Positions 1 through 7,486 of a stretch of DNA of 35,494 nucleotides are shown here, piece after piece. The stretch covers positions 1-35,494 of the forward strand of contig CAMVJU010000019.1 in NCBI GenBank assembly GCA_947167935.1. Reading direction: 5' to 3'. The DNA is from an uncultured Prevotellaceae bacterium. GTDB lineage: Bacteria > Bacteroidota > Bacteroidia > Bacteroidales > Bacteroidaceae. The translations under genes and the position numbers were made by a program. Every line of letters starts with the position of its first letter. The stretch's first letter is position 1. The notes below the pieces were generated by a model. That model was not told the origin of the DNA. It did not search any database and saw only the letters and a program-made list of their open reading frames with translations.

Positions 1-184
1 TTATATAATTATATAATGCGTTTATTTTCAGAGATTTACAAACATTTGAATTAGACAGAAATCGATAGGATTTAACGCTTTGTTGTCCGGGTACCCCAAC
101 CAAAAGAATCGCCAAGTAGTTGAAACGCAACGACTTGGCGGTTTTTCTTTTCTATCCTTTCTTCAGGTGCAATCCTGCTGAAGA
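1..184. other. Gene-free left edge
   Basis: No complete gene is seen here. The first 60 bases are AT-rich. A GGGTACCC palindrome at 89-96 is flanked by GTTG (82-85) and CAAC (97-100), of unknown meaning. The rest is the hairpin terminator at 110-141 and a short trailer before the patatin-like gene's stop codon. Confidence 0.5.
110..150. terminator. Bidirectional hairpin terminator after the patatin gene
   Basis: An 8-bp stem CGCCAAGT/ACTTGGCG (110-117 with 133-140) continues after one mismatch into GTTG/CAAC (119-122 with 128-131) around a 5-base loop. It is followed on the plus strand by GTTTTTCTTTT and on the minus strand by an ATTCTTTTGG tract. It lies 45 bases downstream of the patatin-like gene's stop codon and could also end a plus-strand gene left of the window. 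Confidence 0.8.
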
Positions 185-2557
185 TTAGAATTCATATCCG
201 AGATTGATGTAGAAGTACGGCTCCTTGGTGTGGCTGCTGTAGCCGAGGGTGGCTCCGACAGGGCCTACAATGGTGTTATAGTAGTAGGCAACCTGTGCGC
301 CTAACAGCGTACGGTGGTCGAGGAGCTCCTTCAGATGTTTAGACTGCTGAGCAGAAGCCAGGCGGAGCAGCACATAGCTGCTGCTGCCTATCTGCTCCTG
401 AGCCTGCAGCTGTGCAGCCACAAACTGACGGTTGACGTACTCTATATTGCCGATGCCAGCGAAAGGCATCTGCTGCTCAACATAGTGGCCGAACCAGTCG
501 CCGCCAACGGTGTTGCCGAAGACGGGAGGAATGACAGAGCCAATCAGCAGGCGGCCATAGAGCATCGGCTGCAGGGCAAAGCGCCCGCCGATGGGGAATG
601 ACTTGCGCCAGTCGGCGCTGACCTCACTCATGCCGGGCTTTTTCACGACAGGGGATTCGTCAGGCACCATATTGTCCTTGATTTGGGCGAAGTCGCTGGT
701 TACGTAGGCATATTCGGCATTGAAACGGGCTCCACGTGTGGGGAAGTACCAGTCGTTCTCGCTGTTGTAGTTCAGGCGGGCACGATAGCTGTAGAAATGC
801 TCGTTCTTGAGCGTCACCTGCTTCGACGTCTCTGAGCCGAGCTTGGTGCGATAGTGCATGAAGTCCCAGCGCAAGCCCAGCTGCAGGTTGAAGTGACGCA
901 GGTCGAAGTTGACGGGCGTGAACTCAGCCTGGAACTGGTTATAGCGGATGTTATAGTCGAGGTCGCCCTTCATATACACATCCACATCGTTGCGGCGGAA
1001 GGCATAGCTGAGTTTGGGACGCGTGAAGCTGCGAGGGTGGACGGTGAGCTCGCCGCGTGTCATCATACGCTTGCCCAGCCGCAGCGTGATATCGGTGTTG
1101 ACGGGAACAGAAGTCTTCAGCGGGATGTCGAGGCCCAGCTGCACGGCAGCATATTCCTCCGTGTCGAAGCGGGCACCGGCATGCAGCTGTACTGACTTGC
1201 GCTCGCCGGCAACAAGCACCACACGCACGCCGTCGGAATCGTTCCACTTCTTTTCTATATCATCGCGGTAGCTCCGTGGAGTAGCCTTGGGCAGCTTCTC
1301 AGGCAACAGCTTACATTCGGCTGTCTGATAGAAAAGGTCGACGCGCATCGACGTGGTGAGTTCCTGCATCAGAGTGGCATCGATGTAATCAAAAGTCAAT
1401 GATGAAAGGTCAAGGTCCTTCAGGTGGAACTTCTGTCTCAGGAAGCGTTCGTCCTGCGGCGTCATGTTCTCAAACGTGTAGCCGATGACGGGATGTTTCT
1501 CCTTCATCACCTCCGGACGCAGCGGCTGGCGCGGAGTGGCTCGGAACTTTTCGTCGATGCCGATGCGCTCCTTCAGGGCGATGATGTCGTCCCAATGGCG
1601 CATCGCCTCCTCCTCGCCGCGACGTATCAGCGTGTCGATGGCGGCTTGTGAAAAGCTGGCCGAGCCGTAGCCCTTCGTGTCCACCTGCAGGTGCAGGTCG
1701 GTGATGGCGAGGTTCTCTTCGAGCTTGTTCTTACAGTTCACGTCGATGATCTGGCTGAGGATGCTCATCGTGTTTCCCAGATCCTCGGCCTCCTTCGGTG
1801 CGCCCTGCACGGTGACGCCGATGATGATGTCGGCACCCATCTCACGGGCGATGTCGGCCGGATAGTTATTCTTCAGACCACCATCGACCAACACCTTGTT
1901 GCCGATTCTGACCGGCGAAAAAGCGGCAGGGATGGCCATCGAGGCACGCATGGCCTGCGGCAGCCGTCCGCTGTGGAAGTCCACCTCGCTGTTGTCGATA
2001 ATGTCCGTCGCCACGCAGGCGAAAGGGTTGATCAGGTCTTTTGAAAAGTCGAGCGAGTCGGTATAGCCGATACAAAGCTGCTGGAACAGCTCCGCCAGGT
2101 TCTTGCCCTTGATGATGCCGCCGGCCTGCATGTCGCGTTTGCCGATGGTCATGCCCGTCGTCAAGAAATAGGTATTCTGTTTCTCGCGGTCGCTAAGGCT
2201 TTGGTGGCGCAGGTCCTCCTTGTCGGTAATGACGTAGCTCCAGTCCTGCACCCTCACCATCGAGTCGAGCGAGTGGGCGTTGTAGCCGATGGAGTAAAGA
2301 CCGCCGATGATGCTGCCCATCGACGTGCCCGTGACGATGTCGACGGGGATGTTCGCCTTCTCCAGCACCTTCAGCACACCAATATGCGCCATACCCTTTG
2401 CGCCGCCTCCGCTCAGCACCACAGCCACCCGTTTCCTATTGGGTTCCGTATCGTCTGTCTGCGCACTCATTGTGCTGCACGTCAGCATCACAGCTACGAC
2501 CAGCAGCAGTGCACTCATGTTTCCTGATAAATGATGGCAGAATTTCTTCATATTCAT
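185..2557 (-). CDS. Patatin-like phospholipase with C-terminal outer-membrane barrel
   Basis: This 790-residue protein has an N-terminal signal peptide (hydrophobic about 14-30, ending near SAQ). A patatin domain follows with the glycine-rich oxyanion loop GGGAKG (about 50-55), the GTSMG nucleophile elbow (Ser79) and the DGG motif (Asp225), so the Ser-Asp dyad is intact. Residues about 355-430 look like a POTRA-type linker. The remainder is rich in alternating aromatic and polar strands and ends in YINLGYEF with a terminal Phe, as in Omp85/surface-antigen barrels. The layout matches PlpD/RssA-type fusions, which place a lipid hydrolase at the outer membrane. The start could be Met1 or Met3 (2551). 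It begins 3 bases after the upstream GH127 stop, so it is probably cotranscribed with it. The substrate is unknown. Confidence 0.9.
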   Translation of the reverse strand: MNMKKFCHHLSGNMSALLLVVAVMLTCSTMSAQTDDTEPNRKRVAVVLSGGGAKGMAHIGVLKVLEKANIPVDIVTGTSMGSIIGGLYSIGYNAHSLDSMVRVQDWSYVITDKEDLRHQSLSDREKQNTYFLTTGMTIGKRDMQAGGIIKGKNLAELFQQLCIGYTDSLDFSKDLINPFACVATDIIDNSEVDFHSGRLPQAMRASMAIPAAFSPVRIGNKVLVDGGLKNNYPADIAREMGADIIIGVTVQGAPKEAEDLGNTMSILSQIIDVNCKNKLEENLAITDLHLQVDTKGYGSASFSQAAIDTLIRRGEEEAMRHWDDIIALKERIGIDEKFRATPRQPLRPEVMKEKHPVIGYTFENMTPQDERFLRQKFHLKDLDLSSLTFDYIDATLMQELTTSMRVDLFYQTAECKLLPEKLPKATPRSYRDDIEKKWNDSDGVRVVLVAGERKSVQLHAGARFDTEEYAAVQLGLDIPLKTSVPVNTDITLRLGKRMMTRGELTVHPRSFTRPKLSYAFRRNDVDVYMKGDLDYNIRYNQFQAEFTPVNFDLRHFNLQLGLRWDFMHYRTKLGSETSKQVTLKNEHFYSYRARLNYNSENDWYFPTRGARFNAEYAYVTSDFAQIKDNMVPDESPVVKKPGMSEVSADWRKSFPIGGRFALQPMLYGRLLIGSVIPPVFGNTVGGDWFGHYVEQQMPFAGIGNIEYVNRQFVAAQLQAQEQIGSSSYVLLRLASAQQSKHLKELLDHRTLLGAQVAYYYNTIVGPVGATLGYSSHTKEPYFYINLGYEF

Positions 2558-2560
2558 GGT

Positions 2561-4543
2561 TTAAAAAAGTTTCCAAGGAAGCCAGACGCGCATATTGCCG
2601 CGACCGCGGTGGCACCAGGCGTAGTAAGGGATGAGGGTAAGCTTCTGGTCGGTGGCCTGCAGCCTGCCCTGGGCATCGAAGCTCAGCGACTGGGCATCGG
2701 TGGAGAGGGTAACGAGCTGTGTGCCAGCCACCTCGCCCCTGCCAAGAGTGAACTTGGGCGACTGGTTGAGGATCATAGACATGAGATCGAAAGCATTGTC
2801 GGGATGCTCAGCACAATAGACTAGCGGGCCACGCTCTACGCAGACCTTTCCGCGGTCGGCCCCCACATGATCATTCGCACGGACGATGCGCGGCTGCATG
2901 TCGAAATGAACAGCTACCTTATCACCCTTTTTCCATTTACGCGTGATAGAGAAATAGCCGTGTTCCAGGTCGATGGCCTGAACAGGGTTGCCGTTGAGCG
3001 TCACCGTATAATGCGAACGAAGGTCGTCAGCAAAGGTGTAGAGGTCGGAGGGCACTACCTGACCGCGCACCCAGCCCGGAATGCGAATCTGGAGGGTCAT
3101 CTCTTCCTTGAGGGCGGTCTTTTCGATACTGATCTCCACATCGCCGTCCCAAGGGTAGTTGGTCTTCTGACTCAAGGTCACTTCCTTACCTGCCACCTTC
3201 TGCGTCATCGTGTTGGACATGAACAAGTTCACGTACAGCGCATGATCCTTGACGGCATACACATAGCCTGGCAGCGAGGGGATGAAGCGGCAGATATTCG
3301 AGGGACAGCAGGCACAGCCGAACCAGGGCTGGCGCTGGTGCTGTCCGGCAGACTCCAAGGGATTGGGATAGAAGAAATTTCCGCCGTCGAGGGAGACACC
3401 GCTGATGAGTCCGTTGTAGAGGGTGCGCTCAAGCACGTCGAAGTATTTCGAATCACCGTGCAGCAGGAAGAGACGGTAGTTGACATAGACATTGCCGATG
3501 GCGGCGCAGGTTTCGCAATAGGCCGTCATGTTGGGCAGCTCATAGTTTCTGCCAAAGGCCTCACCCTGATTGGTAGCACCGATGCCACCAGTGATGTAGA
3601 GTTTTTTCGAGACGATGTTTTCCCAGATGCGGTCGATGGCGTCGACATAGGCAGGATCACCCGTGAGGGCAGCCACATCGGCCATTCCGGCATACATATA
3701 GGCAGCACGCACGGCATGTCCCACTGCCTCGCTCTGCTCGACCACGGGCTGATGGCTCTGGCTGTAGTCGTTCTTGATGGCTGTCTTGCCGCGATAGTCG
3801 AGCAGGAACTTGGCCTCGTCGAGATATTTCTTGTCGCCTGTGGCCAAATAGAGTCGCGACAGCGCCATCTCAGCAATCTGGTGACCAGGCACCACGCAGG
3901 CCTGCCCAGCGTTGGGTCCCACCTCGCGGCACACCACGTCGGCATAGCGGCTGGCGATGTCGAGGAACTTGCGCTTGCCCGTAGCCTGCCAGTAGGCGAC
4001 GGCGGCCTCGACCATGTGGCCCAGGTTGTACAGCTCGTGGCTAAGTTCCTCCTCCTTCACCCAGCGGCGGTCGCCAGCCCAGTCATGAGGATGGGCAGGA
4101 TTCTGCGTACGGGCAGTATAGAGGTAGCCGTCGGGCTCCTGTGCACTTCCGATGATGTCGATGACAGAGTCGCAGTAGGCTTCGAGTTTCTTACTGGGAT
4201 AGGTCTGCAGGATATAGGCGGCACCCTCGAGGGTCTTATAGGGGTCGGTATCGTCAAAAGAAAAACCGCTCACGGGAAAGGTCTTCGAGGGGTCGGCCAG
4301 ATGGGCAGCGGCGTGCTCAAAGTTCTTGTAGCGACCCTCGCTCTCGCACTTCGAAAAGGCGAGGGGTACAGTCACGTTGCGGCTGGCCTCGAGGCGCTGT
4401 CCCCAGAAGGTGCCTGGCGTCACCTTCACTGCGGTGAAGGGCACGGGACTGATGGGGTAGCCGTTACTTCTTGTCTGAATCTTTGCTGCCTGTGCGGTCA
4501 ACAGCATCGCTGCCGCCAGCATCATCGTTGTGAGTCTTTTCAT
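2561..4543 (-). CDS. Glycoside hydrolase family 127 (beta-L-arabinofuranosidase-type), secreted
   Basis: The family removes beta-L-arabinofuranose from plant glycans or hydroxyproline-linked oligosaccharides. The frame is open to 4699, but I place the start at 4543 (660 residues), where MKRLTTMMLAAAMLLTAQAA makes a normal signal peptide; the upstream extension is translated repeat DNA. The catalytic set known from HypBA1 is complete and correctly spaced: Glu328 in GEAFG (acid/base), Glu344-x-Cys346 in CETCAAIGN, and the Cys412-Cys413 pair in CACCPSN, which bind zinc and supply the nucleophile. The start lies inside the 3' end of the upstream GH127 gene (80-base overlap, other frame), which suggests translational coupling. 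The patatin-like gene follows after 3 bases. No heptamer repeat interrupts this copy, unlike its neighbour. The family call is firm; substrate linkage is inferred. Confidence 0.9.
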   Translation of the reverse strand: MKRLTTMMLAAAMLLTAQAAKIQTRSNGYPISPVPFTAVKVTPGTFWGQRLEASRNVTVPLAFSKCESEGRYKNFEHAAAHLADPSKTFPVSGFSFDDTDPYKTLEGAAYILQTYPSKKLEAYCDSVIDIIGSAQEPDGYLYTARTQNPAHPHDWAGDRRWVKEEELSHELYNLGHMVEAAVAYWQATGKRKFLDIASRYADVVCREVGPNAGQACVVPGHQIAEMALSRLYLATGDKKYLDEAKFLLDYRGKTAIKNDYSQSHQPVVEQSEAVGHAVRAAYMYAGMADVAALTGDPAYVDAIDRIWENIVSKKLYITGGIGATNQGEAFGRNYELPNMTAYCETCAAIGNVYVNYRLFLLHGDSKYFDVLERTLYNGLISGVSLDGGNFFYPNPLESAGQHQRQPWFGCACCPSNICRFIPSLPGYVYAVKDHALYVNLFMSNTMTQKVAGKEVTLSQKTNYPWDGDVEISIEKTALKEEMTLQIRIPGWVRGQVVPSDLYTFADDLRSHYTVTLNGNPVQAIDLEHGYFSITRKWKKGDKVAVHFDMQPRIVRANDHVGADRGKVCVERGPLVYCAEHPDNAFDLMSMILNQSPKFTLGRGEVAGTQLVTLSTDAQSLSFDAQGRLQATDQKLTLIPYYAWCHRGRGNMRVWLPWKLF

Positions 4544-6959
4544 ATCTGTCGGGGTATTTGAAGCGGAAATAGTGAGTGAGGTGTGTATCGCCGTCGTAGT
4601 CGGGAATGAATGTGTAAGAAGGTGGAAGGTGGAGGGAGGAAGGTGAAGGGTGGAAGGTGGAGGGAATGTCGAGGGTGGCCTCTTCCCAAGTCTTAACACC
4701 TGTGGCGGCCATCACGAGGGGACCACGCATAAAGGCACCCACCCACAGGTCGTCCATCTTGTCTGGGGCGAAATCGATGTGCGTGGTGAAAGGCATCACC
4801 ACTTCCACCACGTCTTTCTCCGTCCAACGACGGGCAGGAATCTCCACGTAGCTCGACGGCTGGTAATGAGTGGCGATACTCTTTCCGTTGAGCTTGACAT
4901 CGAAGCCCTCAGTAGCCCAATAAGGGACGCGGAGCTTTAATGAGAATTGACAATGGACAATGGATGATTGAGAATGAATAGGCTGGAAGGTGATGGTTGA
5001 GCGTTCTGCCGGCCACTCACACTCCTGCTTAATGATGACACCCTGCTGTTCCCAACGGGCAGTAGAAGGAAGATAGAGGGCTATCCAGAGGGTGGAGGGT
5101 GCTTGGTGGAGGGTTGACACAAAGTAAGCTGCCTCCTGATATTTCACGTGGTTCTCAGCGCCTGTGCCACCACAGCAGGTAACGTTCGGTGTCTCGTTGC
5201 CCCAGGGTTTCGAGGCGTCAAGGCCTACGGCATAGTGATAGGTCGTCTGATACTGGCGAGGATTCACCGAGCCGACAATCTGATTGTAGAGCACACGCTC
5301 GTAGTAGTCCATATAGCGGGCATCATCGGGATGGAAGCAGTTCAGGTCCTTCGTCAGTTTCGCCAGGTTATAGGCGCAGCAGGTCTCGTTCAAGGTGGGA
5401 TTGGTCTGTTTCACACCGTCCTTGTCAATGACGTTGGTACACATCGAGGTAATCTGCGTGTAGGGCTGACGGAACATTTCAGCATTGCCCACGCCGCCCA
5501 TCGCATAGCGGTAGCGTCCCTGTATCATCGTCCAGAAGTTCTCAGCGAGGTTGTAGTAGTAGGGATTGCCGTTGCTGCGGAAGGAGCGCAGGGCACCTGT
5601 CACCATCGGAATATGCTGGTTGGCGTGACGGGTGCGGATGGCATCGATATTCCTGGCCAAAGGGTCGAAGAAGGCAGGACTGTCGAAATAGTTGGCGGCC
5701 TCTAAAAGACGGGCACGTTCCTCAGATGTTCCCGTCATCTCGGAGAGACGAGCCAGCGACTCGGCCATTCCGCCCACCTCGCCAGCGATGTACATATTCC
5801 ACATCTCGTAGCGATTGCCGGGACGGGTACGCCGTTCTTGCGTCCCTTTGGTAGCAAGCGACCTTTGGTCGAGCGCCTCTTGACTGCCGTCGCTCTTGAC
5901 GTAAGTGCGGTAGTGCAGACGGTTCCACACCCAGAGGCCCATATCCTTGGCAATGAGCAGTGCCTTGTCAGCGACAGTCTTGTCGTCGATGTAGGTGGCG
6001 ATGTCGATCAGACCGGCCAGCTGCTTGTGCACAGAATAATAAGGCGCCCACACCCAACTGTCGTTGTTGTAGGCGCGATACATCTCTATCAGCACGCAAT
6101 GCTGGGCAGGGATGGCGTTGAGATAGCCATAGCCATACTTCGCATAGTCCTGCTTGTAGCGGTCGAAATCGGCCCAGGTGCCCTGCATCTGCCGCAGCTC
6201 GTCCTCAGGGGCGAAGTCGCGTGCCTCCCAATAGCGGCCCAGCTGCTCATTCCACACGAAGGTACGCTCCTGGCACTCACGCAGGGCATTGACCATCTCG
6301 GTGATGTTACGCCGCAGGATATCTTTCTTCTCCTTGTCCTGGCAGCTGACGAAGGCGAAAGCAAGGGCCGACATATAGTGACCCGAGCCGTGTCCCTTCA
6401 ATTTCGTTGTGGGCGAGTCCCAGCCCTCGGGCTCAGGATAGCCCTCAGTCGAGAATCCGTAGGTGTCGCGATAGTTGTAGAGCTGCTGTTCGACGGGCAG
6501 ACTGATGAGCTGGTCGATATCAAGATCACGATTCCAAGCCAAACGATTGTCACCGTCAATACTCACAGCGTCAAGAGGCAACGGCTCTGCCACAGGCTGA
6601 GGCGAGGGCACCTGCCACTCAGCACTCACCACCTTCACCAAAGCCGTCACAGGATAGCCGTCGGGCGTGGTGTTGTCGCCGATGATGAATCCGCGAACCC
6701 TATACGCTGTTCCTACGGGATGGGCGGTAGGGGCAGCCTCTGCCTGCTCCGTTGTCTCCTCTGAGTTCATCCATTTCACCTGACGATACTCGCCACTGCC
6801 GTCTGAATAGGTCACCCACAACTGGTAGGGCAGCCTCGGAGCACAGCCGACAGGCGTCTGCACACTAATGCTGTCTACGCTCACGACACTTGGGTAGTCG
6901 GAGGCGGACACGCCAATAAACAGCAGGGCCGCCAGCACCATCGTTGCGAGTCTTTTCAT
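4464..6959 (-). CDS. Large GH127/GH146-like (DUF1680) arabinofuranosidase with N-terminal Ig-like domain
   Basis: I choose MKRLATMVLAALLFIGVSAS at 6959 as start (831 residues). The frame extends to 6989, but those ten codons lie in a terminator hairpin. After the signal peptide, residues about 25-115 resemble a bacterial Ig-like (Big_4 type) domain with GTAYRVRG. The catalytic region carries the GH127-type constellation: Glu494 in GNAEMF, Glu525-x-Cys527 in NETCCAYN, and Cys595-Cys596 in TCCGGTGAENH. The last 27 or so residues, charged and low in complexity, are read through the signal-peptide region of the next gene. Three short repeat-derived segments interrupt the C-terminal half (STLHQAPSTL, HSQSSIVHCQFS, IPSTFHPSPSSLHLPP). 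It probably acts on arabinose-rich plant glycans together with the downstream GH127. Whether it belongs to GH127 or GH146 cannot be decided by eye. Confidence 0.88.
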   Translation of the reverse strand: MKRLATMVLAALLFIGVSASDYPSVVSVDSISVQTPVGCAPRLPYQLWVTYSDGSGEYRQVKWMNSEETTEQAEAAPTAHPVGTAYRVRGFIIGDNTTPDGYPVTALVKVVSAEWQVPSPQPVAEPLPLDAVSIDGDNRLAWNRDLDIDQLISLPVEQQLYNYRDTYGFSTEGYPEPEGWDSPTTKLKGHGSGHYMSALAFAFVSCQDKEKKDILRRNITEMVNALRECQERTFVWNEQLGRYWEARDFAPEDELRQMQGTWADFDRYKQDYAKYGYGYLNAIPAQHCVLIEMYRAYNNDSWVWAPYYSVHKQLAGLIDIATYIDDKTVADKALLIAKDMGLWVWNRLHYRTYVKSDGSQEALDQRSLATKGTQERRTRPGNRYEMWNMYIAGEVGGMAESLARLSEMTGTSEERARLLEAANYFDSPAFFDPLARNIDAIRTRHANQHIPMVTGALRSFRSNGNPYYYNLAENFWTMIQGRYRYAMGGVGNAEMFRQPYTQITSMCTNVIDKDGVKQTNPTLNETCCAYNLAKLTKDLNCFHPDDARYMDYYERVLYNQIVGSVNPRQYQTTYHYAVGLDASKPWGNETPNVTCCGGTGAENHVKYQEAAYFVSTLHQAPSTLWIALYLPSTARWEQQGVIIKQECEWPAERSTITFQPIHSQSSIVHCQFSLKLRVPYWATEGFDVKLNGKSIATHYQPSSYVEIPARRWTEKDVVEVVMPFTTHIDFAPDKMDDLWVGAFMRGPLVMAATGVKTWEEATLDIPSTFHPSPSSLHLPPSYTFIPDYDGDTHLTHYFRFKYPDRYEKTHNDDAGGSDAVDRTGSKDSDKK
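4619..4674 (-). repeat. Heptamer-type repeat (CCACCTT) inside GH127 gene
   Basis: On the coding strand this is a run of CCACCTT/CCACCCT-like units, translated as PSTFHPSPSSLHLPPS just before the conserved YTFIPDYDGD segment. It is absent from the sister GH127 gene at 2561-4543. The strand is stop-free in all frames, so the same DNA also reads open as PPSTFHLL in the frame of the next gene's spurious upstream extension. Confidence 0.75.
4938..4978 (-). repeat. Heptamer-type repeat (CCATTGT/CAATTCT) inside GH127 gene
   Basis: The coding strand contains CCATTGT twice followed by CAATTCTC, giving HSQSSIVHCQFS in the protein. It sits in the beta-sandwich region between a LWIALYLPS strand and a LRVPYWATEG strand, a place where related proteins would normally have a short turn. 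Confidence 0.65.
5091..5115 (-). repeat. Short CCCTCCACC repeat inside GH127 gene
   Basis: Two copies of ACCCTCCACC separated by AAGC are read in frame as STLHQAPSTL. It is the same purine/pyrimidine-skewed family as the repeat at 4619-4674. Confidence 0.55.
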
Positions 6960-6968
6960 ATCCAAAGG

Positions 6969-7002
6969 AAAAAACAAGCCCGTCATCATTGGCGGGCTTG
7001 TT
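6969..7002 (-). terminator. Intrinsic terminator between FMN-binding and GH127 genes
   Basis: A perfect 10-bp stem AACAAGCCCG/CGGGCTTGTT (6973-6982 with 6993-7002) with a 10-base loop is followed on the minus strand by six T. It begins right after the FMN-binding gene's stop and ends only about ten bases before the GH127 start at 6959, leaving no room for a separate promoter. It may therefore act as a leaky terminator or as a 5' stabilising hairpin for the GH127 message. Confidence 0.85.
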
Positions 7003-7004
7003 GG

Positions 7005-7397
7005 TTATTTATTCTTCAAATAGTATTCCACAGCCAGCTTGACGTTGGCCTTGACGGCATCGCTGCTGTAGGTAGCGCCTGTGCAGCCGTCCACCTGGGT
7101 GGTCTTGGCATCCTGCACCTTCATGCCGTCCCACTTGTGCTCAATGAAGTTCACCATCTTCTTCCAGTAGCGCGGCGTCTCCTGGTTCTCGAGGAACTCA
7201 ATCTTCTGAATCTTGTCGCTCTTGATGTAGACCTTCAGGGGCGTGGGGCCTTCATAGCCCACCACATCCTTGCCCAGCGTGGTGGTGTTCACAACATAGG
7301 TGCCGTTTTCTTTCTTCATCACGTCCTCCTTCTTGTCGGCGCTCATCAAGACGACTGCCATCAGCAGGCAAAGGGGGAGAATCAATAGTTTCTTCAT
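7005..7397 (-). CDS. FMN-binding domain protein (RnfG/NqrC-type flavinylation motif)
   Basis: A 130-residue exported protein with a hydrophobic N-terminus (1-20). The motif DGCTGATYSSDAV carries the D-x-x-(S/T)-G-A-T signature at 103-109, so Thr109 is the likely site where an ApbE-type flavin transferase would attach FMN through a phosphoester bond. That places it among small extracytosolic electron-carrier proteins with an FMN_bind domain. No ApbE gene or membrane oxidoreductase partner is seen nearby. It lies 89 bases after the M6 protease gene and is closed by the hairpin at 6973-7002. The domain call is good; its electron donor and acceptor are unknown. Confidence 0.85.
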   Translation of the reverse strand: MKKLLILPLCLLMAVVLMSADKKEDVMKKENGTYVVNTTTLGKDVVGYEGPTPLKVYIKSDKIQKIEFLENQETPRYWKKMVNFIEHKWDGMKVQDAKTTQVDGCTGATYSSDAVKANVKLAVEYYLKNK

Positions 7398-7486
7398 TTT
7401 TATTTTTTCTAGAATTTGAGTGTTTTGTTTTTATCAAGAATATGAGAATTATTTCAAGTATTTGACTGTTTTTTCGGAGAAATGGT

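Noticed and set aside
61..110. tRNA 3' end or attachment site at the left edge
   Set aside because: GGGTACCC with flanking GTTG/CAAC has no T-loop sequence or CCA-ended acceptor stem, and too little upstream sequence is available.
2867..4561. 564-codon plus-strand open frame
   Set aside because: It lies opposite the GH127 gene, has no recognisable motif, and is a mirror of that gene's codon bias. The same holds for other long plus-strand frames at 5838-6764, 9026-10048, 16415-17548 and 27542-28273.
4544..4699. Extended N-terminus of the downstream GH127 protein
   Set aside because: The extra residues (PPSTLHLPPSTFH...) are translated repeat DNA within the upstream gene, and a proper signal peptide starts at 4543.
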